A stretch of DNA of 64,000 nt, from assembly GCA_041397845.1 (NCBI GenBank), contig JAWKVW010000005.1:1-64000 (forward strand), read 5' to 3'. Numbering within the stretch: position 1 is the stretch's first letter; each line of letters starts with the position of its first letter. Positions 37,229 to 45,952 of this stretch are shown here, piece after piece. Position numbers and translations under genes: made by a program. The stretch comes from JAKPQE01 sp041397845 (lineage in GTDB: Bacteria > Pseudomonadota > Alphaproteobacteria > Rhizobiales > JAKPQE01). The notes below the pieces were generated by a model. It saw only the letters and a program-made list of their open reading frames with translations, did not search any database and had not been told where the DNA came from.

Positions 37229-38995
37229 ATGACACGGGAAATGACTGGCGCCGAAATGATCATCCAGGCGCTGATCGATCAGGGCGTCGAGGATCTGTTC
37301 GGGTATCCGGGCGGCGCGATCCTGCCGATCTATGACGAGCTCTATCAGCAGGACAAGATCCGGCACATCCTGGTTCGGCACGAACAGGGCGCCGGCCACG
37401 CGGCCGAGGGCTATGCCCGCTCGACCGGCAAGGTGGGCGTTGCGCTCGTCACCTCCGGTCCGGGCGCGACCAACATGGTGACCGCCCTCACCGATGCGCT
37501 GCTCGATTCCATCCCGATGGTCTGCCTCACCGGCCAGGTGCCGACGCATCTCATCGGCAATGACGCCTTCCAGGAGTGCGACACCGTCGGCATCACCCGC
37601 CAGTGCACCAAGCACAACTGGCTGGTCCGGCGCATCGAGGACCTGCCGCGGATCCTGCACGAGGCCTTCTACGTCGCCAAGACCGGCCGTCCGGGCCCGG
37701 TCGTCGTCGACATTCCGAAGGACGTGCAGTTCGCGACCGGCACCTATGTCGGCCCGAAGAACATCCAGCACAAGACCTACCGGCCGCGCGTCAAGGCGGA
37801 GACGGCTTCGGTCAAGGCTGCCGTCGAGCTGATGGCCAAGGCCAAGAAGCCGATTTTCTATACCGGCGGCGGCGTCATCAATTCCGGCCCCGAGGCGAGC
37901 CACCTGCTGCGCGAGCTGGTGCGGCTGACCGGCTATCCGATCACCTCGACGCTGATGGGTCTTGGCGCCTACCCGGCCTCCGACAAGCAGTGGCTCGGCA
38001 TGCTGGGCATGCACGGCACCTACGAGGCGAACCTTGCCATGCATGACTGCGACGTCATGATCTGCATCGGCGCCCGGTTCGACGACCGCATCACCGGCCG
38101 GCTCGACGCCTTCGCACCGAACTCGAAGAAGATCCACGTCGATATCGATCCGTCGTCGATCAACAAGAACGTCCAGGTCGACATTCCGATCGTCGGCGAT
38201 GTCGCCTACGTGCTCGAGGACATGATCCGCCTGTGGCGGTCGTCGGCGTCGCAGCCCGACAAGGCGGCGATCGGCGACTGGTGGAAACAGATCGAGAAAT
38301 GGCGGGCGCGCAAGTGCCTTGCCTATACGAAGCGGCGCGACTCGATCATGCCGCAGTATGCGATCGAGCGGCTCTATGCCCTCACCAAGGGCAAGGACAT
38401 CTTCATCACGACGGAAGTCGGCCAGCACCAGATGTGGGCGGCGCAGTTCTTCGGCTTCGAGGAGCCGAACCGCTGGATGACGTCGGGCGGCCTCGGCACG
38501 ATGGGCTATGGCCTGCCGGCGGCGATCGGCGTGCAGGCGGCGCATCGGAACAGCCTCGTCGTCGATATCGCCGGCGACGCCTCGGTGATGATGACGATCC
38601 AGGAGATGTCGACGGCGGTCCAGCATGGACTGCCGGTCAAGATCTTCATCCTCAACAACCAGTACATGGGCATGGTGCGCCAGTGGCAGCAGTTGCTGCA
38701 CGGCAATCGCCTGTCGCATTCGTACATGGAGGCCATGCCCGATTTCGTGAAGCTTGCCGATGCGCTCGGCTGCCACGGCATCCGGGTCGATCATCCGGAC
38801 CAGCTCGACGACGCCATCCTCGAGATGATCGAGGTGAAGAAGCCGGTGCTGTTCGATTGCCGGGTCGTCAACCTGGCCAACTGCTTCCCGATGATCCCGT
38901 CGGGCCGGGCCCACAACGACATGCTGCTGCCGGACGAGGCCAGCGACGAGGACATCGAGAACGCCATCGGCGACGACGGCAAGATCATGGTCTGA
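37229..38995 (+). CDS. ilvI: acetolactate synthase large subunit
   Basis: A 588-residue ThDP enzyme that condenses two pyruvates, or pyruvate with 2-ketobutyrate, in branched-chain amino acid synthesis. The catalytic Glu is in HEQGAGHAAEGYAR, the FAD region includes GMLGMHGTYEAN, and the ThDP motif runs from GDASVMMT to NNQYMGMVRQW. Its length is normal. The start ATG follows AAGGTGG. It is the first gene after the attenuator, and ilvH (small subunit) is two genes downstream. Confidence 0.97.
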   Translation: MTREMTGAEMIIQALIDQGVEDLFGYPGGAILPIYDELYQQDKIRHILVRHEQGAGHAAEGYARSTGKVGVALVTSGPGATNMVTALTDALLDSIPMVCLTGQVPTHLIGNDAFQECDTVGITRQCTKHNWLVRRIEDLPRILHEAFYVAKTGRPGPVVVDIPKDVQFATGTYVGPKNIQHKTYRPRVKAETASVKAAVELMAKAKKPIFYTGGGVINSGPEASHLLRELVRLTGYPITSTLMGLGAYPASDKQWLGMLGMHGTYEANLAMHDCDVMICIGARFDDRITGRLDAFAPNSKKIHVDIDPSSINKNVQVDIPIVGDVAYVLEDMIRLWRSSASQPDKAAIGDWWKQIEKWRARKCLAYTKRRDSIMPQYAIERLYALTKGKDIFITTEVGQHQMWAAQFFGFEEPNRWMTSGGLGTMGYGLPAAIGVQAAHRNSLVVDIAGDASVMMTIQEMSTAVQHGLPVKIFILNNQYMGMVRQWQQLLHGNRLSHSYMEAMPDFVKLADALGCHGIRVDHPDQLDDAILEMIEVKKPVLFDCRVVNLANCFPMIPSGRAHNDMLLPDEASDEDIENAIGDDGKIMV

Positions 38996-39093
38996 GGGCG
39001 GGTCCGCCTCGGCGGATCTTTCCTTCACGGGAACACGAGGCGCCGGGTGCTGGGCAATCTTCGCCCCCGGCGCGGTGAGGAGCGGGCAAGGAC

Positions 39094-39633
39094 ATGTCGT
39101 CCTATCTCAACTTTCTCTTCCGCCTGCGCTTTCTGATGCTGCTCGGCTCGGTCGGCGCGATCTTCGGGTCGCTGCTGATGTTCTGGGTTGGCGGGCTGCA
39201 CCTCGTGGAGGCGGCGCACGCCCTGCTCAGCCATGCCGAGGGCGCCGAGACGCGGGTCGTCGTCTTCGTCCTCGAGGCGGTCGACGCGTTCCTGTTCGGC
39301 ATCGTTCTCGTCATCTTCGCGGTCGGCATCGCCGTCGGCTTCGTCGTCCGGCTCGGGCCGGACACGGCGCGCACGCTGCCGAGCTGGATGAAGATCGACG
39401 GCGTCGGGCAACTGAAGCAGATCCTCGCCGAGGTCGTCATCGTCGTCCTCATCGTCATTTTCGCCCGCCTCGTCGTCGAGGCGCGCGGTGAGTTCAACTG
39501 GACCATCCTGGTCCTGCCGGTCTCCGTCCTGCTCATTGCGATCGCGATCCGCGTGCTCGGGCTCGACGACGGACACGGCTCCGACAATTCCGCAGATGCC
39601 GGCAAGGGCATCGAACACCCGGGAGAACATTGA
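39094..39633 (+). CDS. YqhA/UPF0114-family membrane protein
   Basis: A 179-residue inner-membrane protein with about four hydrophobic segments. LRFLMLLGSVGAIFGSLLMFW and VDAFLFGIVLVIFAVGIAVGF are typical of UPF0114. Its function is unknown. It sits between ilvI and ilvH: it begins 98 bp after ilvI and its stop is one base before the ilvH start, so translation of the two is coupled. The hydrophilic C-terminus (DDGHGSDNSADAGKG) is probably cytoplasmic. Confidence 0.88.
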   Translation: MSSYLNFLFRLRFLMLLGSVGAIFGSLLMFWVGGLHLVEAAHALLSHAEGAETRVVVFVLEAVDAFLFGIVLVIFAVGIAVGFVVRLGPDTARTLPSWMKIDGVGQLKQILAEVVIVVLIVIFARLVVEARGEFNWTILVLPVSVLLIAIAIRVLGLDDGHGSDNSADAGKGIEHPGEH

Positions 39634-39634
39634 G

Positions 39635-40177
39635 ATGAACCAGCCAGCTTCGGCCTATTTCCTCGTGAACCGGTCCGACGAACCGGAGACGCACACGCTG
39701 TCGGTGCTGGTCGACAACGAGCCGGGCGTTCTGGCCCGGGTGATCGGCCTGTTCTCCGGTCGCGGCTACAACATCGAGTCGCTGACCGTGTCGGAGACCG
39801 AGCACGAGAAGCACCTGTCGCGGATCACCATCGTGACGACCGGTTCGCCGATGGTCATCGAGCAGATCAAGAACCAGCTCGCCCGCCTCGTGCCGGTGCA
39901 CAAGGTCATCGACCTGACGACCTCCGGCGCGGCGATCGAGCGCGAGCTCGCCCTCGTCAAGGTGCGCGGCAAGGGCGACCAGCGGGTCGAGGCGCTTCGT
40001 CTCGCCGATGCGTTCCGTGCCCGGGTCATCGACGCGACGACCGAGAGCTTCGTCTTCGAGATCACCGGCAAGGGCGACAAGATCGACCAGTTCGTCCTGC
40101 TGATGCAGCCGCTCGGCCTTGTCGAGGTGGCGCGTACGGGCGTTGCCGCGCTCAATCGCGGCCCGGACGGGATGTAA
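39635..40177 (+). CDS. ilvH: acetolactate synthase small (regulatory) subunit
   Basis: A 180-residue regulatory subunit with an N-terminal ACT domain (HTLSVLVDNEPGVLARVIGLFSGRGYNIESL in the genome, the valine-binding part) and the usual C-terminal domain (RVIDATTESFVFEITG). It gives valine feedback inhibition to the large subunit. The ATG at 39635 lies just past the UPF0114 stop (TGA-G-ATG); longer in-frame starts would overlap that gene. Confidence 0.96.
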   Translation: MNQPASAYFLVNRSDEPETHTLSVLVDNEPGVLARVIGLFSGRGYNIESLTVSETEHEKHLSRITIVTTGSPMVIEQIKNQLARLVPVHKVIDLTTSGAAIERELALVKVRGKGDQRVEALRLADAFRARVIDATTESFVFEITGKGDKIDQFVLLMQPLGLVEVARTGVAALNRGPDGM

Positions 40178-40207
40178 GGTCCGAACGCACCTGACACGAA
40201 GAAACCG

Positions 40208-40235
40208 CCCTCGCCGGGCAACCGGCGGGGGTTTT
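40208..40235 (+). terminator. terminator of the ilv operon
   Basis: CCCTCGCCGG (40208-40217) pairs with CCGGCGGGGG (40222-40231) with one G-U, loop GCAA, then TTTT. It lies 31 bp after the ilvH stop. Confidence 0.85.
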
Positions 40236-40544
40236 GTTTGCCGTGCAATTGTTTCCCTACAGAAACACTTGATACTCAGCCGGCTATTCCTTTCCCGACA
40301 TAGCAACACCCAGTCCGAGCAAAAAGAAACGATTGAATAATAATCATTTTCTATCTTTTCTTAACAAGTGGTCGGTAATCTCATCCCCCGTTGCTTCCTT
40401 CCTGATTGGCAAGATCCAGACAAAGTGATCGCCGCCTGCCCGTCGGGCCCTCGCCCGACTGCGCTGAACCCTCCGGGCCCGGTGCATCGTCCCGGGCGGG
40501 CTGCCAGCCGGGAGCAAGGGAGCCGTCCATCGGGGGGGCAATGC
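40236..40544. other. spacer upstream of the Hint-Tad cassette
   Basis: A 309-bp region without a gene. The left part is AT-rich, with GTTTC-N6-GAAAC at 40246-40261 and a GAATAATAATCATTTTC stretch near 40335. The right part is GC-rich and can fold strongly (GGGCCC near 40446 and 40478). No confident -35/-10 pair is seen, yet the promoter of the cassette must lie here. Confidence 0.5.
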
Positions 40545-41813
40545 ATGCGTTCGCTGACTTCTTACCTTGGCCTCGTGGCTGCGGTCGGCCTGCTTTTCCA
40601 GTCGTCCGCGGCGCTTGCCGCCGGCAAGGCGTTTCAGGTGCCCGACCTTGGCCGGGCCTGCCTGCCGGTCGAGGGGCGGATGGACCCGGATCGCACGGTG
40701 GCCTGCCATTGCCCGCCGAAGGAGCTCTGCCCGAAGACCAAGGCCGAGTTCGACGCAGCCAAGACCCTGCCGCCGAACATCGCGCACATCTGCTGCGACG
40801 TCGAGGAATCGGTCGAGGGCTGCAATGTGGCGATCTTCGTCGACTCCTACGTCTCCTGTCCGCGGATGTGGTACAAGAAAAGCTATACCGTTCCGATGTG
40901 CCTGCAGGTGTCGGCACGCGCCGATCAGGACCCTGCCGTTCAGGCGGCCCGCGAGGCGGCAGCGACGATCTACAACGCCTGCATGGCGATGGTATCCCCG
41001 AACATCATCGACCGGCTGAAGAGCTCGAAGAGCTTCATCAAGAAGTACGGCACACGCAATGTGAGCCAGTACCTGAACCTGGCAAATGCCGAGGCCGACT
41101 GTCGGCAGCAGGCCGCGGCCGCGCTTGGCCTTGGCCTCGACAACAACGAGCGCAAGATGCTCGAAGCGCGCGTTGCCGACCAGGCCGTCAAGGTGGCCGC
41201 CGAGCAGCGCAGCAAGGTGACCCGCGACTATCGGGCCACGGTCGATGCTTCGGACCAGTATCACGCCGACAACATCCTGTCGGTGACGCTTGACGGCGCC
41301 CTGCAGTGCACCGAGCGGCTCGAGAACGAAATCTGCCTTTCCGGCAACGAAAACGACGGCTCGTGCAAGGACTGCCTTGCGCCGGATACGGCCGTCTCGA
41401 TGGCCGACAAGCGCACCCTGCCGATGACTGAAATCAAGGTCGGCGACGAGGTGCAGTCGACCTATGACCGCATCGCCAGGGTCGAGGAAGTCATCATCCT
41501 GACCTGGCCGGAGCTCAATCTCTACTCCATCAATGGCGGCAGCCTGCAGCTCACGGCGGACCATCCGGTCATGACCAAGGGCGGCTGGCGGGCAGTCGAC
41601 TACAACGCCGAACTCGGCGTGTCGGTCCGGCGCTACAAGCTGTCGAACGTTCCGACGCTCAAGGTCGGCGACGTTCTCATTACCGACGGCGGCGAAGTCC
41701 CGGTCGAGAGCATCGAGGCGCTCGAGACCAGAACCGACGCCAAGACCTACAACCTGCGCCTCACTGGCGGCGACGGGTTCTATGCCAACGGCATTCTCGT
41801 CAAAAGCCATTGA
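40545..41813 (+). CDS. secreted Cys-rich protein with C-terminal Hint domain
   Basis: A 422-residue exported protein: signal peptide (MRSLTSYLGLVAAVGLLFQS, cleavage near ALA-A), a 250-residue domain with 14 cysteines (CHCPPKELC, HICCDVEE among them), then a Hedgehog/intein (Hint) autoprocessing domain from C277. Hint landmarks are CLAPDTAVSM (nucleophile C277), ITEIKVGDEV-like strand MTEIKVGDEV, block B TADHPV (T337, H340) and the terminal GFYANGILVKSH. It ends in Ser-His with no Asn and no C-terminal extein, as in Hedgehog-type rather than splicing Hint domains. The N-part could thus be cleaved or joined to a nucleophile outside the cytoplasm. It is followed 27 bp later by tadG. The N-domain family is not recognised. 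Confidence 0.85.
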   Translation: MRSLTSYLGLVAAVGLLFQSSAALAAGKAFQVPDLGRACLPVEGRMDPDRTVACHCPPKELCPKTKAEFDAAKTLPPNIAHICCDVEESVEGCNVAIFVDSYVSCPRMWYKKSYTVPMCLQVSARADQDPAVQAAREAAATIYNACMAMVSPNIIDRLKSSKSFIKKYGTRNVSQYLNLANAEADCRQQAAAALGLGLDNNERKMLEARVADQAVKVAAEQRSKVTRDYRATVDASDQYHADNILSVTLDGALQCTERLENEICLSGNENDGSCKDCLAPDTAVSMADKRTLPMTEIKVGDEVQSTYDRIARVEEVIILTWPELNLYSINGGSLQLTADHPVMTKGGWRAVDYNAELGVSVRRYKLSNVPTLKVGDVLITDGGEVPVESIEALETRTDAKTYNLRLTGGDGFYANGILVKSH

Positions 41814-41840
41814 GCTGATCGCTGAGGCGCGGAGGTTCCC

Positions 41841-43178
41841 ATGAACGGCATGTCTCGCATTCTGCAGAAATTCCTCAAGGCAGAGGATGGCAACGTCGTC
41901 CTCATTGCCGCCCTGATGCTTCCCGTCGTCGTTGGCGGCGTCGGTCTCGGCGTCGACCTGACGCGCTATCTCTCGGCCCGCTCGCAGGTGATGAACGCCG
42001 CCGATCAGGCCGCGCTCTCGGCCGTTGCCGTCGACGGCCAGGACCGCATCGCGGTCGCCCGCCGCTTCGTCGAACTCAACCTGCCCGATGGCGTCAATGG
42101 CGTGACGGTGAAGAACGTCGCGGTGCGCGACAACAGCGACAGCGGCGGCAAGATCGCCGTTGCCGTCGACGTGATCGCCGACATCGACACCACGTTCGGC
42201 GCGATCCTCGGCCTCGACAAGCTGACCATCGACCATACCGGCGAGGCAATGCGTCTGGTGCGCAATGTCGAGGTGGTGATGACGCTCGCCTCCGGCGGGA
42301 CGATGTGCGCCAACAAGAACCGGACGCCGAACACCAACCAGCTCGTTCCCGGCGACGTGTTGATCGACCTCAAGCCCGATGCGTCGTGCAGCCACTTCAA
42401 CACCATGAAGGATGGCGCCGACAAATTCGTCGAAATCATGCACCAGAATGAGGCCGTGGCGAACATCAAGGTCGGTTTCGTTCCGTATAACTACAAGGTG
42501 AAAATGCCGCGGCTGAACAACATTCCGCCGTCGATTGCCAAGAACGAACCGCAGAACTTCTACTCGGACGTTGCCGATGCCGAGCCGCTGTCAGAAGTCA
42601 TCAGTCTGACCAGCAACCTGACGGCAGCGAAATCCGCAATTCAGGGCCTGTACCAGACGCCGGAAGGCACGGCCTGGACCCGCTCGAACCTTGCGACCCA
42701 CGTTGCCGCGCTGATGCTCGACCCGAGCAAGACCAGCTATTTCAAAGGTGAAAAGCCGGCTGACTTCGACGATACAACGACCGAGAAAGTCATGATTTTG
42801 ATGACTGACGGCGTCAATTCCGGCTGCTGCTTCACCAACTGGGAAGAAGGCAATTTCGACAACCAGTACGTCTATTTCTACAAGCCCGACAATGACGACC
42901 AGATTGGTCTTTGCACGGCGCTGAAAGAACAGGGCGTTCGAATTTTCTCCATTCTTCTCGATGTGCGCGAGGAAGACGAAGGCGGACGCGAAATCAACAA
43001 CGTCTTTGCGCGCTGCGCCAGCGGCGCCTATTCCGAGACCGGCGTCTCGGAAGAGTCCGACGAGAAGCTGAAGTGTTCGCACAAGCAGAACTGCTACAAC
43101 GTAGCCGATGACGATGAACTCTATCGCGCCTATGTCGACATCGCGCAGACGTTCTACATGCCCCGTCTGTCACAGTGA
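41841..43178 (+). CDS. TadG-like pilus-assembly protein with VWA-like domain
   Basis: A 445-residue protein with the Tad N-terminal region (EDGNVVLIAALMLPVVVGGVGLGVDLTRYLSARSQV): one transmembrane segment preceded by Glu, as in pseudopilin-like TadE/TadG. The rest is periplasmic and VWA-like (EKVMILMTDGVNSG). The first MIDAS strand reads VVMTLASGGTM, so the DxSxS metal site is lost. Cys pairs (GCC, KCSHKQNC) suggest disulfides. GGAGG precedes the ATG. The gene overlaps an alternative GTG of the next gene at its stop. Confidence 0.88.
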   Translation: MNGMSRILQKFLKAEDGNVVLIAALMLPVVVGGVGLGVDLTRYLSARSQVMNAADQAALSAVAVDGQDRIAVARRFVELNLPDGVNGVTVKNVAVRDNSDSGGKIAVAVDVIADIDTTFGAILGLDKLTIDHTGEAMRLVRNVEVVMTLASGGTMCANKNRTPNTNQLVPGDVLIDLKPDASCSHFNTMKDGADKFVEIMHQNEAVANIKVGFVPYNYKVKMPRLNNIPPSIAKNEPQNFYSDVADAEPLSEVISLTSNLTAAKSAIQGLYQTPEGTAWTRSNLATHVAALMLDPSKTSYFKGEKPADFDDTTTEKVMILMTDGVNSGCCFTNWEEGNFDNQYVYFYKPDNDDQIGLCTALKEQGVRIFSILLDVREEDEGGREINNVFARCASGAYSETGVSEESDEKLKCSHKQNCYNVADDDELYRAYVDIAQTFYMPRLSQ

Positions 43179-43195
43179 GGCGTGGAGCAGGTCTG

Positions 43196-43704
43196 ATGCG
43201 GCAAACCTCGAGATTTAGACGGCGCGCAACACGCGGCATCGCCGATACCAGCAGCGCGAGCGCTGTCGAATTCGCCCTCGTTGCGCCGGTCTTCCTGTTT
43301 CTCATCTTTGCCACCCTCGAAGTCGGCTTCGTCATGTATCTGCGTTCGGCAGTCGAGGCGGCCACGCAGAACGCGGCACGAATGGCAATTACCGGGGACA
43401 CCTACGGGAACAAAGGCGACCGCGAGGCTCTCATCAAGCAGTATCTTGAGAACAAGCTGTCGAATATCCTCTTTTCCTCGACGAAATACACCATCCAGAC
43501 CGAGGTATACGACAGCATTGCCAATCTCGGCGGCGCCGGCCTGTCCCAGGCCGGCATGTCCCCTATGGCGGGCGCAACAACATCGTGAAATACACCGTCG
43601 CCGTCGACTACGACTTCATCATTCCGGCAATCGATTTCATTCCCGGTGCCGGCGAGAGCCTGAAGATCATGTCGACGGTGTTCGTGAAAAACGAGGCATT
43701 CTGA
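43196..43704 (+). pseudogene. TadE-like protein, frameshifted in a C run
   Basis: About 169 residues if repaired. The N-terminus (SASAVEFALVAPVFLFLIFATLEVGFVMYLR) is the TadE membrane segment with its conserved Glu. The frame ends early at 43588, in the reading MSPMAGATTS. In the next frame the sequence continues PYGGRNNIVKYTVAVDYDF ... VKNEAF up to 43704. One C lost from the run at 43560-43563 restores it, which is the typical signature of a homopolymer sequencing error. The start ATG at 43196 has GGAG upstream. The stop overlaps the next start (TGATG). Confidence 0.86.
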
Positions 43705-44330
43705 TGCGCATCAGTCGTCCGTTCCGAAAGGACAACAGCGGCGTTGCGGCGATCGAGTTTGCCCTGATGCTGCCGCTTCTGGTTCTGCTGTTTCTCGGTT
43801 GCGCCGAAGGCTCGCAATACATCTACGCAAATCAGAAGCTGAAAAGCTCAACCTACAACATTCTCAACCTCGTCAACATGCAGGAAAATGTCTCCGTCGC
43901 GCAGCTTCAAGCAATTGCCGGCGTGATTTCCGAAGTTTCGCGGCCCGTCAACGTTGATCTCTCGACTGCAAAGGTCATCGTGACTGCGATGCAGCGCGAC
44001 CTCGCCAACAAGAACAATTCGCAGTTCAAGAAGGCGTATGTTCACTGGCAGGAAGAGTTTGGCGCGTCGGGTCTCGGGGAATCGCAGTTCGCCTATGCTT
44101 CAGGCGGCAGCAAGGAAGACAATGCCCTGCCGGAGTCTGCGCTCAACGGCTTCTCTTTCGCCGAGGGCGACCAGATCATCGCTGTCGAGATCTTTGCGAA
44201 ATACGATCCGTTGATCGAGTCGGAGGTTACCGACAGCCTGCTCGGCACCGATCGCTCGATGATGTATTTCCTCGCCAGCGCCCGGCCGCGAAAGGGCGCC
44301 TTCCAGTTCAAGCCGGACGAGATCCGATAG
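43704..44330 (+). CDS. TadE/TadF-like pilus protein
   Basis: A 208-residue protein with an N-terminal TadE-type segment (GVAAIEFALMLPLLVLLFLGCAEGSQYIYANQKL) and a periplasmic domain. The conserved Glu at the start of the hydrophobic stretch suggests handling like a pseudopilin. Coupled to the previous gene by a TGATG overlap and followed by a terminator, it is the last gene of the cassette. No tadA ATPase, tadB/C, prepilin peptidase or Flp pilin genes are in this window. Confidence 0.88.
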   Translation: MRISRPFRKDNSGVAAIEFALMLPLLVLLFLGCAEGSQYIYANQKLKSSTYNILNLVNMQENVSVAQLQAIAGVISEVSRPVNVDLSTAKVIVTAMQRDLANKNNSQFKKAYVHWQEEFGASGLGESQFAYASGGSKEDNALPESALNGFSFAEGDQIIAVEIFAKYDPLIESEVTDSLLGTDRSMMYFLASARPRKGAFQFKPDEIR

Positions 44331-44352
44331 CCGCGATACCTGCCGACATGAA

Positions 44353-44384
44353 AGGCCCCGCAGGCATGCCCGCGGGGCCTTTTT
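44353..44384. terminator. bidirectional terminator between the Tad cassette and fumC
   Basis: AGGCCCCGC (44353-44361) pairs perfectly with GCGGGGCCT (44372-44380), followed by TTTT, and preceded by AAA for the opposite strand. Confidence 0.9.
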
Positions 44385-44409
44385 CGTTCGCGATGCCTCG
44401 CTGCGCCGA

Positions 44410-45801
44410 TCAGCTCGGCTTGATCATCATTTCCGGCCGCACGACGGCATCGAATTCCTCGGCGGTGACGAAGCCGAGCTTGACGGCCTCCTCGCGCAGG
44501 GTGGTGCCGTTCTTGTGGGCGGTCTTGGCGACCTTGGTGGCGTTGTCGTAGCCAATGGTCGGGGCGAGCGCGGTCACCAGCATCAGCGAGCGCGCCATCA
44601 GCTCGGTGATGCGCTGGGTGTTGGCCTCGATGCCGACGACGCAATTGTCGGCGAAGGAGACGGCCGCGTCGGCGAGCAGGCGGATCGACTGCAGCATGTT
44701 GTAGGCCAGAACCGGCTTGTAGACGTTCAGCTCGAAATGGCCCTGGCTGCCGGCGACCGTGATGGCGGTGTGGTTGCCGAACACCTGACAGCAGACCATG
44801 GTCATCGCCTCGGCCTGGGTCGGGTTGACCTTGCCCGGCATGATCGAGGAACCGGGCTCGTTTTCCGGCAGGTTGAGCTCGCCGAGGCCGGAGCGCGGGC
44901 CCGAGCCGAGAAGACGGATGTCGTTGGCGATCTTGAACAGCGAAGTGGCGATCGTGTTCATGGCGCCGTGGGCATAGACGTAGGCGTCATGGGCGGCGAG
45001 CGCCTCGAACTTGTTCGGCGCGGTCTGGAAGGCAAGGCCGGTGATCTCGGCGACCCTGGCGGCGAACGCCGTGTCAAAGCCGATCCTGGTGTTGATGCCG
45101 GTGCCGACCGCCGTGCCGCCCTGGGCGAGGTAGAGCAGATGCTCGAAGCCTTCCATCGCCCGCTTGATGCCGAGGCGGACCTGGGCGACGTAGCCGGAGA
45201 ACTCCTGGCCAAGCGTCAGGGGCGTGGCGTCCTGGGTGTGGGTGCGGCCGATCTTGATGATGTCGGCGAAGGCATTGGACTTGGCCTGCAGCGCGCCGGC
45301 GAGATGATCGAGCGCCGGCACGAGGCGCCTGGCGATTTCCTCGGCAGCGGCGATGTGCATCGCGGTCGGGAAGGTATCGTTCGACGACTGGCCGCAATTG
45401 ACGTGATCGTTCGGATGGATCGGCTTCTTCGAACCCATCGTGCCGCCGAGCATCTCGATGGCGCGGTTCGAGATCACCTCGTTGGCGTTCATGTTCGACT
45501 GGGTGCCCGAGCCGGTCTGCCAGACGACGAGCGGGAAGTTGTCGTCGAGCTTGCCGTCGATGACTTCCTGGGCGGCGGCGGCGATGGCATCGGCGAGATC
45601 GGGATCGAGGGCGCCGAGGTCCTTGTTGGCGAGCGCGGCGGCGCGCTTGACGATGCCGAGGGCGCGGACCAGCGGCTTCGGCATGGTCTCGCCGCCGATC
45701 TTGAAATTGCCGAGCGAGCGCTGGGTCTGCGCTCCCCAATACTTGTCAGCGGGAACCTCGAGAGGGCCGAAGCTGTCGGTCTCGGTGCGGGTCGCGGTCA
45801 T
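44410..45801 (-). CDS. fumC: class II fumarate hydratase
   Basis: A 463-residue TCA-cycle enzyme that hydrates fumarate to L-malate. The superfamily signature GSSIMPGKVNP and the conserved GRTHTQDATPLTLGQEF (active-site His) and NCGQSSNDTFPTAMHI segments are all intact. The length fits FumC. The start ATG follows GAGGATCCGACACG. It converges with the Tad cassette. Confidence 0.98.
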   Translation of the reverse strand: MTATRTETDSFGPLEVPADKYWGAQTQRSLGNFKIGGETMPKPLVRALGIVKRAAALANKDLGALDPDLADAIAAAAQEVIDGKLDDNFPLVVWQTGSGTQSNMNANEVISNRAIEMLGGTMGSKKPIHPNDHVNCGQSSNDTFPTAMHIAAAEEIARRLVPALDHLAGALQAKSNAFADIIKIGRTHTQDATPLTLGQEFSGYVAQVRLGIKRAMEGFEHLLYLAQGGTAVGTGINTRIGFDTAFAARVAEITGLAFQTAPNKFEALAAHDAYVYAHGAMNTIATSLFKIANDIRLLGSGPRSGLGELNLPENEPGSSIMPGKVNPTQAEAMTMVCCQVFGNHTAITVAGSQGHFELNVYKPVLAYNMLQSIRLLADAAVSFADNCVVGIEANTQRITELMARSLMLVTALAPTIGYDNATKVAKTAHKNGTTLREEAVKLGFVTAEEFDAVVRPEMMIKPS

Positions 45802-45952
45802 CGTGTCGGATCCTCGTGATGCGGCAATGGATGATGGATTGCCGCACCTTTAGCACGGTGCGCCCGAGGACAAAATCCGGCCAAACGGCGATGGTTGGGG
45901 AGCTGTGAACGACGGAGCCTGCCGCCGCGCCGGCAATCGCGGACCGACCGGG

